From: Rhizobium mayense
GTDB lineage: Bacteria; Pseudomonadota; Alphaproteobacteria; Rhizobiales; Rhizobiaceae
DNA: 64,000 nt
Assembly: GCF_030272705.1 (NCBI RefSeq)
Contig: NZ_JARFYM010000029.1
Span: 24,503-88,502, forward strand
Direction: 5' to 3'
Position numbers and translations under genes: made by a program. Below are positions 25,626-34,166 of the stretch, piece by piece. Under the pieces are notes generated by a model. That model searched no databases and was not told the DNA's origin. It saw nothing but the letters and a program-made list of their open reading frames with translations. The stretch's first letter is position 1. Every line of letters starts with the position of its first letter.

Positions 25626-27533
25626 GTGCCATTCTACATTCGCAAGTCGGTAAAGGCGGGACCATTCCGGTTTAATTTTTCCAAAGGCGGTGTCGGCGTC
25701 TCGGTCGGCGTAAAGGGCTTGCGGATCGGTGCCGGACCTCGAGGCCACTATATCCATGTCGGACGAGGCGGGCTGTATTATCGAGCGTCACTTCGCAGTG
25801 CTGGCAAAGGTCGACATCGGGCGAATAACGGGCCACTTCCGGCCCAGGTCACTTTCGAAGAACCTGGCGTCAACATGATCGAGATCGAGTCCGGCGACGT
25901 CTTGTTGATGCGTGACGAGAACTTCGGCGAGTTGCTGGACGAAATCAACGCGAAGGCCAATCAATGGCGGCTGTCGGCTCTTTTTGGATTGCTCGCGGCT
26001 CTCCTCGGTGTTTTTCTGCTGATGAAAGCAGCACCGGTGGGGATTTGGGTGCTGATCGCCGCCCTTCCCGCCTGGGCGATCGGGTCGTGGCTCGACTCCT
26101 ACCGTCGGTCGGCAGTACTCTTTTACGATATCGATGGCCCGATCGAACAAGCCTACAGGGAGATGATCGCGGCTTTCGATGGCTTAAGCTCCTGCGCCGG
26201 GAAATGGCATATCGAGGCTGGCAGTCCGATCAGCGATCTGACGACCTGGAAAAGAAATGCAGGCGCCTCCTACCTCGTCAAGCGAACCGCCACAAAGGTC
26301 GCCTACGCTCTGCCGAAGGTCATCAAGAGCAACATCACGCCACCCTCGATACATGCTGGCAAGCAGATCATCTATTTCATGCCCGACGTTATTTTGGTCG
26401 CCCACAATTCGCGCTTCGGGGCGGTGTCGTATTCCGATCTCCGCGTTCATTGGCAAGAGTCACGATTCATCGAAGATGGGCGTCCCCCTCGTGACGCGAA
26501 GGTCGTCGACCGTACATGGCAGCACCCGAATAAGAATGGCGGGCCTGATCGGCGTTTTCGCAACAACCGACAACTGCATGTTTGTCTCTATGACACCCTT
26601 CATCTGCAAAGCGACAGCGGCCTCAATGAGGTGCTGGAGTTTTCACAAGCAGGAAAACTTGCTGGCTTTGTCGCTGGTTGCCAAGCTTTGGCGAGGGCAA
26701 AGACCGAGGCCTCACAAACACCGAGAGCTATCGCAGCGACCGCGACGTCAGCGTCACCAGCAGTGACACCAAGTTCGCCTCTGCCGACCGAACAGGAACC
26801 AAAGAGCCTTGTGCCTGCCATAGCGTTCATCATTGGCGGCATCTTTGCACTTCCTATTGCGATCGCCGCGTTCCAAAACGCCGGACGATCGACCAGGCCC
26901 GTCACAACGCAAGCTGCTGCCGCCACCGGTTCGGGGCAAGTCGCGTCGTCATCGTCCACGCAGGTGAAGTCCGCCGGCTCTGCCACCGGTTCAGAGCAGG
27001 TCGCATCGTCCCCGTCCACGCTGTTGCCGTCCGCCGCCTCCGCCTCGGCTACAAGTCCGCTCGTACACCCCAGCCAGGCGCAGAACGTGGAGGTTCCGGA
27101 ACCCGCAGGCAACCAGAAAACTTCGACAGCTGATCTCATTCAAGCTGATCAGGAGCCAACGCCCGATCCCGCTTCCTTCGAAACACTTGCGGCGGCGGCA
27201 ACCGCATCCGACGCCTCTCCGGTAGCTGCTGCATCCGAGCCTCCCGGCACGCCTTATATCGCCCCACCGGAGCTGAAGTTCGCCTACCTCAGGCAATCCT
27301 TTCAGCTGAGGGATGGACCCGGCGCAAATTACATCCCGGTCGCAGCAGTCGGGCAGAACGCATTGCTGGCCTTACTTGAGACGGAAGGTGGATGGGTCCA
27401 TGTCTCTGGTGGTGCGTCAGCGGTGGGATGGGTGCCAAAGGAATTGCTCGGTCAACGTCCGGTCTCGCCTCAACCCACCGCACCCAAGGGGCAAAATACG
27501 TTCACGCGCACGCCTCGGCAAGGTGGTCGATAA
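25626..27533 (+). CDS. DUF4236 membrane protein with C-terminal SH3-like domain
   Basis: 635 aa. The N-terminus MPFYIRKSVKAGPFRFNFSK and the following GVGVSVGVKGLRIGAGPRG are the DUF4236 signature. Two close hydrophobic segments follow at about 113-150 and another at about 405-425. Residues 365-540 are Ala/Ser/Pro/Thr-rich with the repeated phrase ATGSxQVASSxST. The end (about 545-610: FQLRDGPGANYIPVAAVGQN, GGWVHVSG, VGWVPKELL) is a bacterial SH3-like fold. The GTG start at 25626 keeps the domain intact. Convergent with the secreted protein at 27535 with one base between stops. Function unknown; cell-envelope location is inferred. Confidence 0.8.
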   Translation: MPFYIRKSVKAGPFRFNFSKGGVGVSVGVKGLRIGAGPRGHYIHVGRGGLYYRASLRSAGKGRHRANNGPLPAQVTFEEPGVNMIEIESGDVLLMRDENFGELLDEINAKANQWRLSALFGLLAALLGVFLLMKAAPVGIWVLIAALPAWAIGSWLDSYRRSAVLFYDIDGPIEQAYREMIAAFDGLSSCAGKWHIEAGSPISDLTTWKRNAGASYLVKRTATKVAYALPKVIKSNITPPSIHAGKQIIYFMPDVILVAHNSRFGAVSYSDLRVHWQESRFIEDGRPPRDAKVVDRTWQHPNKNGGPDRRFRNNRQLHVCLYDTLHLQSDSGLNEVLEFSQAGKLAGFVAGCQALARAKTEASQTPRAIAATATSASPAVTPSSPLPTEQEPKSLVPAIAFIIGGIFALPIAIAAFQNAGRSTRPVTTQAAAATGSGQVASSSSTQVKSAGSATGSEQVASSPSTLLPSAASASATSPLVHPSQAQNVEVPEPAGNQKTSTADLIQADQEPTPDPASFETLAAAATASDASPVAAASEPPGTPYIAPPELKFAYLRQSFQLRDGPGANYIPVAAVGQNALLALLETEGGWVHVSGGASAVGWVPKELLGQRPVSPQPTAPKGQNTFTRTPRQGGR

Positions 27534-27534
27534 C

Positions 27535-28695
27535 TCATTGAAGGGTACATGGGCCCCAGGTCGCATCGAGTTTTCGGCACCAGCCGCTATTGCTCAGTTC
27601 TGTAAGAAGCACAGCCTGTGAATTGCAGGCGTCCTGCGCGTACGACAGCGAGCATGCAAAACTCTCGGTCACCCACCGACGAATAATCCGATCCGGTCCA
27701 GCTACTGATTTGTCATTGGTCGTAATCTTGCCGTTCTCGGCCAGAATTTTGTGGGTCGTGGGGTCCCATGTCATTACCGCGTTCACCACGCCAGAGGACG
27801 ATTTTTTGCGTGCGGGGCTATAGGCGTACCAGTCGACCACCGCGAAGATGGTGCAGACGTCAAAACACGCTGCATGCGCTGTACCGGATCGAACGGCATA
27901 GATACGCACGGGCCAGCGGATCGCGAACTGCTGCTTCTCCTGCAGGACATCTGCCTTTAAGCGCTGGGAGCCATAATAGAGAACCGAATCCCCGTAGTTG
28001 TTCGCAAGGAACGACATTCCTTCGTTCGTGGTCCAAGTTCGCTGCATTTCCTGAAAGAACTGAAGCGCAGCCTCGTTCAATGCTGCCGAGGGAACCTCGT
28101 CCGATACGGCCGTCTCTTCCGCCGTCGGCGCGACATAAGGCGTGGGCTGCCCGGTCACGAGACCGAAGCCAGCCATATCGATGAGCGACAGCACCCGTCG
28201 ATCGCCGTCAGCAAGGCCGGTGACGAATGTAAGGAAGGTGGGATCGAGACCCATCTCTGCGAAGTAGGCTTTGTATTTATCGGTGCCGGTTTGCTGCCCG
28301 GAGATTCCCGACGAGAGAAGCGTGCGATCAACAACTACCGAGGCGTCTTCCGCAAAGCGCTGTGTCCCACCGACAAAAGCGAATAAACATGAACCTTCGC
28401 ATTTTGAGCCCGAGACCTGCAATGTCGCAAGTTTCAGTCGACGAATGGCTCGTCCATACCCGATCGCTGCATCTGCATCACCTCCGGGCGAATTGAATGC
28501 GATGAATTTCGGAACGCTGCTCTTTATTTCGGCTTCGAGCTTGTCGGGAAGATCGCTGGGCTCGAACGTTCCTTGAAGCAGCAAGATGTCGTTGTTTGCT
28601 GCTTTCACATGGGCAAACCTGATAGCCGCTTGACCGGGGCTGGCGATCAGCGCTGCCAATGAAATGAGGGCAGAAATGAAGACAGACGAGCGCAT
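27535..28695 (-). CDS. Secreted ClpP/crotonase-fold-like protein, last gene of HXS operon
   Basis: 386 aa with a signal peptide (MRSSVFISALISLAALIASP, then GQA cleavage). Residues about 60-125 resemble periplasmic ClpP-class proteins: FIAFNSPGGDADAAIGYGRA and SKCEGSCLFAFVGGTQR, where Ser in GSC is in the nucleophile position of families that read CxSAC. The C-terminal half has paired Cys (CFDVC, CSLSYAQDAC, WCRKLDATWGPC) and looks like a separate beta-rich domain. A GGGGAGGG ribosome site precedes the ATG. It starts 24 bases after hxsA. A periplasmic protease or binding protein working with HxsA is inferred. Confidence 0.65.
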   Translation of the reverse strand: MRSSVFISALISLAALIASPGQAAIRFAHVKAANNDILLLQGTFEPSDLPDKLEAEIKSSVPKFIAFNSPGGDADAAIGYGRAIRRLKLATLQVSGSKCEGSCLFAFVGGTQRFAEDASVVVDRTLLSSGISGQQTGTDKYKAYFAEMGLDPTFLTFVTGLADGDRRVLSLIDMAGFGLVTGQPTPYVAPTAEETAVSDEVPSAALNEAALQFFQEMQRTWTTNEGMSFLANNYGDSVLYYGSQRLKADVLQEKQQFAIRWPVRIYAVRSGTAHAACFDVCTIFAVVDWYAYSPARKKSSSGVVNAVMTWDPTTHKILAENGKITTNDKSVAGPDRIIRRWVTESFACSLSYAQDACNSQAVLLTELSNSGWCRKLDATWGPCTLQ

Positions 28696-28719
28696 CGCTC
28701 CCTCCCCGATCCCATCGGG

Positions 28720-29343
28720 TCAGTTCGTTGATATTCCAAAGGCTGTTAAGACCTGAGGCGTGATCGTTCCGGTCACCTTGAGACCATAGGCATCCTGCAT
28801 TTTGCTAAGCCCGCCCCTCGTTGCGGCATCGACCTGCCCTGTTATCGGGCCGCCGAAATAACCAAAGGCAATCAGCGCCGTCTGGACCTGTATGACGATA
28901 CGGCGAAATTTGTCCGAGTTGCCTGGCAGCGACTTCAGCGGCACTGGCTGCGCGCTCGTCGAGGAGGACTGCGTCGAATAGGTGCCAGTTGAAGTCGTCG
29001 CCGGTGTATTGGGAATGGTCGGGAGACTTCTGATGACCGGCCCTGGGTTGGGCGAATAGCGCGGTGTCGGGTCGGGCGATGGATAAGCGGTGTCATAGTC
29101 GCCCCGTGGGATGTAGCCGCCTCCAGCTGAAGATGCGTGGCTAGCGTGACTGGCATGACTTGCGTGGCTCGAATGCGAGCTATGGCCCGCAAGGGTGTAG
29201 ACCTGCTTGACCCGCAGCCGTTCGAACAGGGTGGTTGCCGGCTTCTTTTCGGTAAGGCCGGTGATCGGCGCCGCATCACTTTTCGATGGCATGAAACCCG
29301 CCGCGATCAACGACGGCACCAGGTAGATCTTGCGCTTCTTCAT
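28720..29343 (-). CDS. hxsA: His-Xaa-Ser repeat protein HxsA
   Basis: The putative modified peptide/protein of the HXS system. 207 aa. An N-terminal hydrophobic stretch (YLVPSLIAAGFMP, weak signal or anchor), then six uninterrupted His-x-Ser triplets at residues 54-71 (HSSHSSHASHASHASHAS), a Pro/Thr/Ser-rich linker (about 75-135) and a C-terminal peptidoglycan-binding-like domain (about 145-207: QVQTALIAFGYFGGPITGQV and GGLSKMQDAYGLKVTG). The start overlaps the hxsC stop as ATGA. By known gene grouping, HxsB and HxsC are the radical SAM enzymes thought to act on the repeats; the chemistry is not established. Confidence 0.88.
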   Translation of the reverse strand: MKKRKIYLVPSLIAAGFMPSKSDAAPITGLTEKKPATTLFERLRVKQVYTLAGHSSHSSHASHASHASHASSAGGGYIPRGDYDTAYPSPDPTPRYSPNPGPVIRSLPTIPNTPATTSTGTYSTQSSSTSAQPVPLKSLPGNSDKFRRIVIQVQTALIAFGYFGGPITGQVDAATRGGLSKMQDAYGLKVTGTITPQVLTAFGISTN

Positions 29344-30422
29344 TGTGGTGAGAGTCCCCCAAACCCCTGATCGGCTTTATACCATTCAAAAAATCCACCA
29401 CAAGTAGAGCGAAGCGCACAATCGCCGCATCCTTCCAGGAATTTGTTCTTCCAGTCTGAAATCGTGCCTGGTGCCAGGTGCCGGTACTGGGAAGGAACCG
29501 TGCAAAGAGGGAAATTATAAAGAAGAGTTTGGATACCGCGTCCAATCGCAAGATTGATGGCACTGCGCAGTTGGCCGAAGTCCAGCGACGTATCCTTGAA
29601 CGAATGGGCCCAGTTCATTCTGGCGTAACCGATATTCTCCAGCTGCATGATTGCCCAAACATCGATGAACGGCAGCCTGGTCGAGACATAGTTCGCAAGC
29701 TCAGGCAACGCGGACCAGTTCTGCTGAAGGACAACTGTGCGAAGTTCGACCGCCGCCCCCACCCTCATCAGCGTCGCCAAGTTCAGCGACAGCATTTCAA
29801 AGGCGCCGGACTTTCCAACGATGCTGTCGTGAAGTTCGGCGTAAGGGGCGTACAGCGGAATGCCCCACAGCACGCGATCTCGTCCGATCTCATCTATCAT
29901 CGCGCCGTCGTCTGCTTCGAAAAACTGGCCGTTGGTCAGAACATGAAATGAGATATCCGGCCGGGCATTCGCTGCGGCGACGAGAAATTGAAACAGTCTT
30001 CGTTTGTGTAAGAGTGGCTCGCCGCCAGATATCGTGATCCGGGCGCTTTCCGGGGCTAAGGTGGCAGCAACCGTGAACTGGTCGAAGAGGTCGGCGTGAT
30101 ATTTCTTTGGAGGCTGCGAGCACATGACGCAGAGCTGGTCACATTGCTCGGTGACCAGGAAGGTGTTGTGCCTCGACCGTGATCGCACCAATCGATGCGC
30201 TGACGTTCGCCCAGGAACTAGAAGCAGAACGTCACCGTCAAGATCGGTTTCGGGACCGCAGTGGACGCGAAGCGAGTAGCCTGCGAGATCGAAGGTTTGA
30301 CTTTCCTGATCCCTGTCGATCAGGAGGGCATCATGCTCACTATCCACCGCGTCCGTGCGCAAGCGTACGATGCTTGGATGATCGATTGGAACGTCATCGA
30401 TCTTGAGCCGCAAATCGATCAT
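29340..30422 (-). CDS. hxsC: His-Xaa-Ser system radical SAM maturase HxsC
   Basis: Radical SAM enzyme of about 360 aa. The cluster motif CDQLCVMC (C94, C98, C101 from the start used) is followed by ARITISGGEPLL, the GGE motif that holds the SAM methionine, and a C-terminal Cys group (GCGDCALRSTCGGFF) like an auxiliary-cluster region. The ATG at 30422 overlaps the hxsB stop (ATGA); the frame is open 16 codons upstream inside hxsB. Third gene of a tightly coupled set hxsD-B-C-A. Confidence 0.87.
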   Translation of the reverse strand: MIDLRLKIDDVPIDHPSIVRLRTDAVDSEHDALLIDRDQESQTFDLAGYSLRVHCGPETDLDGDVLLLVPGRTSAHRLVRSRSRHNTFLVTEQCDQLCVMCSQPPKKYHADLFDQFTVAATLAPESARITISGGEPLLHKRRLFQFLVAAANARPDISFHVLTNGQFFEADDGAMIDEIGRDRVLWGIPLYAPYAELHDSIVGKSGAFEMLSLNLATLMRVGAAVELRTVVLQQNWSALPELANYVSTRLPFIDVWAIMQLENIGYARMNWAHSFKDTSLDFGQLRSAINLAIGRGIQTLLYNFPLCTVPSQYRHLAPGTISDWKNKFLEGCGDCALRSTCGGFFEWYKADQGFGGLSPQ

Positions 30423-31825
30423 GTGTATACCGGAGCCAGTGACGGATCGAACTGCGGAATTCCAGCCCAAACCGCGAGGCTCTTTTGGACTTTCTTGTCA
30501 TCCGAATAGAGCAGCTCGAAAATCTTGTCGAAGATTGCAGTGTGACGGCGACAGAAAGCTGTGTCGCGTTTCGGCAAATCGATGCGCCCGTAACGGGACA
30601 GGTCGTCAACAACGTCCACACCGCAGGCGGCTTGGTACGGACAGTGAAGGCAATCGGGATGGAATGAATTGGAGGATTCTTCGTTCAGCATATCTAATTT
30701 GGGCTGATCGATGCCATCCCAAAGATTGCCGACGCTGAGATCGATCTGTCCTATCCTCGTGACCATCCTGGCTTCATCCGTCGGATAGAAAGTACCGTCG
30801 TAGTCGATAACGATGTAGTCTCGGCCGAGAATATTCGGATTGCGTAGGTCAACGTGCTGGTTGTGGCCACCACGCAGAACACGGCGCAAGCAGTGAGTGA
30901 AGTAGAACTCTTCGACCGGCTGAGCGGCGGTCCAATTGTGCTCGATCAGCGCGTCGATAAAATCGGCATGGTAGGCATTCCATTTGTCTTCGAGACCGGA
31001 GGTCTGAAATCGTTTTCGAGCAAAGCCTTGGTGATTTACGGGTCGAAGGAAAATGGAGCGAAAACCGAATCGACCGAACGTATCGATTATCTCGGAAGCA
31101 ACCGGCAACTTGTTGATGTCTAGCGTCGGGAGCGCCGAGACCTTTCCCTGGCCCAAGCGCTCGATGGCATAGCTGAGGTTCGATACAAATTGCTGCGTGT
31201 CGTTGGAATTTGCGGTTCGTTGCCGCTCATGCGTCGAGAGGTTGCCGTCGAGCGACGTGCTTACGAAGACGTCCGGGGCGTCCAGAAAATCCCAAGCTTC
31301 TTCCGACACGGACTGCAAATTGGTGCATACCGTGAAGGAAACTTCTTGGAACTTGCGACGAGCGAAATCTCGAACCTTTTCCAATAAGTCCAACCGCAGC
31401 AGCGGCTCGCCACCCTGGAATTCGATTTTGGCGCTCGCGGAATCCATGCCATCGAGAAATCGGATAACGCGTCCAAGCGTCTCATCCGTCCAATCAAAGC
31501 CCGGAGTGCTCTCGTTCACGCGAGACACCTGGCAATATGCACATGCCAAATTGCAGCGTAGGGTCGGAACGAGAATGACATAATTCAGCGCGTGAGGACG
31601 ATGTAATCGTCGAGCCCATCGATAAGCAAATCCCAAATAGGCCGGGTCGTCGATCTCATTGAACGCATGACCATTCGCTTCAAGAAAACCCTTATCCATT
31701 GCCGTCAGCCTTCCGGTCGCATAGCGATCGAGAAACTGGGCGTCAGCTTTGAAGTAGCCGCCCGCGTCATCGGCAAAGAAATAGCCGGAGCCGAACGGTT
31801 TGAACTTAAGGGGGAATACGGTCAT
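30419..31825 (-). CDS. hxsB: His-Xaa-Ser system radical SAM maturase HxsB
   Basis: 468-aa radical SAM/SPASM-like enzyme. Motif CNLACAYCQ (C91, C95, C98), then KIEFQGGEPLLRLDLL, CTNLQSV and STSLDG as in peptide-modifying members, and a C-terminal Cys cluster (HPDCLHCPYQAACG, later FCRRH). The N-terminal 80 residues (FKPFGSGYFFADDAGGYFKA) are typical of HxsB. Start overlaps the hxsD stop by ATGA. Confidence 0.88.
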   Translation of the reverse strand: MTVFPLKFKPFGSGYFFADDAGGYFKADAQFLDRYATGRLTAMDKGFLEANGHAFNEIDDPAYLGFAYRWARRLHRPHALNYVILVPTLRCNLACAYCQVSRVNESTPGFDWTDETLGRVIRFLDGMDSASAKIEFQGGEPLLRLDLLEKVRDFARRKFQEVSFTVCTNLQSVSEEAWDFLDAPDVFVSTSLDGNLSTHERQRTANSNDTQQFVSNLSYAIERLGQGKVSALPTLDINKLPVASEIIDTFGRFGFRSIFLRPVNHQGFARKRFQTSGLEDKWNAYHADFIDALIEHNWTAAQPVEEFYFTHCLRRVLRGGHNQHVDLRNPNILGRDYIVIDYDGTFYPTDEARMVTRIGQIDLSVGNLWDGIDQPKLDMLNEESSNSFHPDCLHCPYQAACGVDVVDDLSRYGRIDLPKRDTAFCRRHTAIFDKIFELLYSDDKKVQKSLAVWAGIPQFDPSLAPVYT

Positions 31826-32109
31826 CGCCCGAGGACACCGTCGACCAGCGCACGCCTGAGCGGAAGCGTCTCGGCATAAATTTTCTCCCGATACAGACAG
31901 TGGCGGAACTCTTGGACCAACAGATCGACCGAGGCTATGCCATCGTCCAACAGGCTGACCGTTTGAGATACTTCGATTTCTATACCTGCATGCAACGCAG
32001 TGAATCGAACAATCGCAGCGGCGAGATATGGACGTAGTGTCGGATCGAGTTCGATCGCATTGCGGCGAATCTTCGCTGGGATCGGAGTGTGAGAGTTTTG
32101 CGGTTTCAC
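31822..32109 (-). CDS. hxsD: His-Xaa-Ser system protein HxsD
   Basis: 95 aa from a GTG start. The core RYLA-type helix-strand pattern (LAAAIVRFTALHAGIEIEVS, then LLVQEFRHCLYREKIYAET) fits the small HxsD family; its Cys lies in FRHCLYRE as in that family. First gene of the operon. A strong ribosome site is not seen, and no sigma-54 or nod promoter precedes it. The role is unknown; a peptide-recognition or scaffold subunit for the maturases is inferred. Confidence 0.78.
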   Translation of the reverse strand: MKPQNSHTPIPAKIRRNAIELDPTLRPYLAAAIVRFTALHAGIEIEVSQTVSLLDDGIASVDLLVQEFRHCLYREKIYAETLPLRRALVDGVLGR

Positions 32110-32280
32110 GTCAGTGCAGCGTCACCCATTTTGTATGAGTGAGATTGTAGCAATGCCAACATTCGAACACCAGGGGGTTGCACGGAACTTTCTCTTCGGA
32201 TTCCTGGTGAACCACCGCCCCTTGCTGTGTTCAAGGCCAATTTGGCACCGGGGAAGCGGCGCGTGACCCGCGCCGCCGCG

Positions 32281-32848
32281 TTACAGGCTTTCGACGCGCA
32301 ACAGAGCCGTCTCGAGCCCGTAATCGGCGATCAACGCCCCGGCGCTGGCGAAAAGCACAAGGTCGCTTCCTGTGGCGTCCTTAATCGCCTTCAGGCGGCC
32401 GGAGAACTTCTCGATATCGTCCAGCGAAGACGATCGCCGACAGAGGAATTCATTTCGGGAAGCCCTTATCGTCAATACCCACACCAGAGGCTCCATGTTG
32501 CAAGAGCTTTGCTGCCATCAACTGCGCATTATTGATGTTCCGCGAAGCCGGAGTCACCATCAGCTAGGATCAGCAATCCGCTGGCGTCCGTCATTCGTTC
32601 CTCCACCTCAATCAATTTGTCCAACGTGTCTCATTGACTTCGCGGTAGCCGAGGGTCTCCGAAATGGACAGGTCGGACGCCCAAATGGCCTTGAAGCTCG
32701 CCTGCATGCAACCGCAACAGGAAAGCCCATCATGCGCGTCCATCAGATACGTCAGGTCCGGGGAGGAAATCAGATACTCGAAGCGTTCTCGTCGGATCCT
32801 CAATCGCCCGATGCTCTTGGGAACGAAAACAGTTTGATCCATGGTCAT
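32281..32848 (-). pseudogene. Decayed second PEP mutase
   Basis: Pieces line up in order with the intact mutase at 22313: SPDLTYLMDAHDGLS, WASDLSISETLGYREVNETR, then in shifted frames RMTDASGLLILADGDSGF, KALATWSL/LLQHGASG, and SGRLKAIKDATGSDLVLFAS with ALIADYGLETALLRVESL. The EDK motif reads DDKGFPK with lost frame, and the C-terminal third is missing. Several frameshifts and stops. Divergence from the intact copy is large, so it is not a recent duplicate. Confidence 0.75.
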
Positions 32849-33456
32849 GCTCCTTCGGAAATCTGGCAGTGCCGTGTGCCGGAAAAGCCGTCAAAGCAAG
32901 TTGACTGCCGGATGGGCGCACCGCAGGACTTGCGGCCCGGGCCTGAGACCCTAGGTCGATCTTCCGACATTCTTGTCTCGCTTCGAACACAAAATGGTTT
33001 GCGCATGGACACATGGGGAGGACCGAAATATTCGATCACCATGATCCGTCCCGAACCTGAATCTCACCGCTAGCGAACACGGATGGCTTGCCGAAGAACT
33101 GTAGGGTGTGCAGATCCCAATCTGGATATGGTCGGGAGCCATAACAGCGGCGCGCCGGTGGGTGCTGCGAGAAAAGGTGTCCGGCAGATCGCCGTGCCTA
33201 CACGCGCACGCACGGCGGGCGCTGCGGTCCCTGTCGGTGGTGCGCGTTGATACGACCGATAGACTATCCGGAACGTTTCCGCCTTTTTTGAATATCAGAC
33301 GCGTCTGGTAACGAGCAACCAACCAAAGTCACCGCGGCGGGCGTTATTTAAGGCCGAGATATTTGGTTCAGCGCCTTTGCTCGCTACGCGTCCCGTCCTC
33401 ATCCTCAAGCCAAAGCTCAGTGCGAAAGCAGCGTGATTCTCTGCCTTGAAGGCAAA
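32849..33456. other. Stretch without a clear gene, upstream of prxS
   Basis: Short frames only. No TGT-N10-ACA NifA site was found, though the sigma-54 promoter of prxS follows at once. Nothing else recognised. Confidence 0.4.
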
Positions 33457-33472
33457 TGGCATGGCGCTTGCC
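33457..33472 (+). promoter_or_regulatory. Sigma-54 promoter of prxS-rpoN2
   Basis: TGGCAT, five bases (GGCGC), TTGCC on plus, 85 bases before the prxS ATG. Good match. In R. etli this operon is NifA/RpoN dependent. Confidence 0.75.
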
Positions 33473-33556
33473 TGACCAGCATGCATGCCAAAATCGGATA
33501 CGGCGGCCGCAAACGCGAAACAATGCGTCAGCTTTTCTTGTGAAGGAGCAATATGA

Positions 33557-34096
33557 ATGACCATGAAGAAGACTGTTCCCTTCGTCACGTTCCGCACGCG
33601 TGTTCGCGACGCGTCCCTGCCAGGGCCAAATCCGTATTATTGGAAAGACAACACGTCCGACGACTATTTCAGTGGCAAGCGCGTCGTCTTGTTTTCGTTG
33701 CCAGGCGCCTTCACCCCCACCTGCACCAACCAGCAGCTACCGGAGTTCGAGAGCCTTCATGGGGAGTTCCGGAAGCAGGGCATCGATGAGATTTACTGTC
33801 TCTCCGTAAACGATGCATTCGTCATGAACGCTTGGGGCAAATCCGTAGGGCTTCAGAACGTCAAGCTCATCCCTGACGGCTCGGGCGAATTCACCCGTAA
33901 GATGGGCATGCTCGTCGCCAAGCACAATCTCGGTTTTGGAATGCGCTCCTGGCGCTACGCCGCGGTGATCGATAACGGCGAGGTGGAGCAGTGGTTCGAG
34001 GAAGAAGGCTTCTCCGACAACTGCCAAACCGATCCTTACGGCGTCTCGTCGCCCCAAAACGTACTGAAAACGCTCAAGGCCTCGGCCGCAGCGTGA
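33557..34096 (+). CDS. prxS: Peroxiredoxin PrxS
   Basis: 179-aa atypical 2-Cys (Prx5-like) peroxiredoxin that reduces peroxides. The peroxidatic Cys56 is in PGAFTPTCTNQQLP; IYCLSVNDAFVMNAWG and KHNLGFGMRSWRYAAVI are family blocks. AAGGAG lies eight bases before the ATG; an ATG four bases earlier is out of frame. Adjacent to rpoN2, as in R. etli, where prxS-rpoN2 is expressed in bacteroids and protects against peroxide. Cytosolic. Confidence 0.93.
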   Translation: MTMKKTVPFVTFRTRVRDASLPGPNPYYWKDNTSDDYFSGKRVVLFSLPGAFTPTCTNQQLPEFESLHGEFRKQGIDEIYCLSVNDAFVMNAWGKSVGLQNVKLIPDGSGEFTRKMGMLVAKHNLGFGMRSWRYAAVIDNGEVEQWFEEEGFSDNCQTDPYGVSSPQNVLKTLKASAAA

Positions 34097-34166
34097 TCCC
34101 ACAGGAATCAAGGTCTCATAAATCGCGCGACTAAGTACAAAGATCGATGGGAGCTTCCCTCTTAGG

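Noticed and set aside
28720..29343. His-x-Ser tract taken as a simple DNA tandem repeat or CRISPR-like array
   Set aside because: The repeat is in-frame within a protein that sits beside two radical SAM genes; the unit is only nine bases with no spacers.
32235..32255. TTGGCAC with GC 10 bases on, on plus
   Set aside because: The -12 element (AAGCG) is poor and no plus-strand gene follows.
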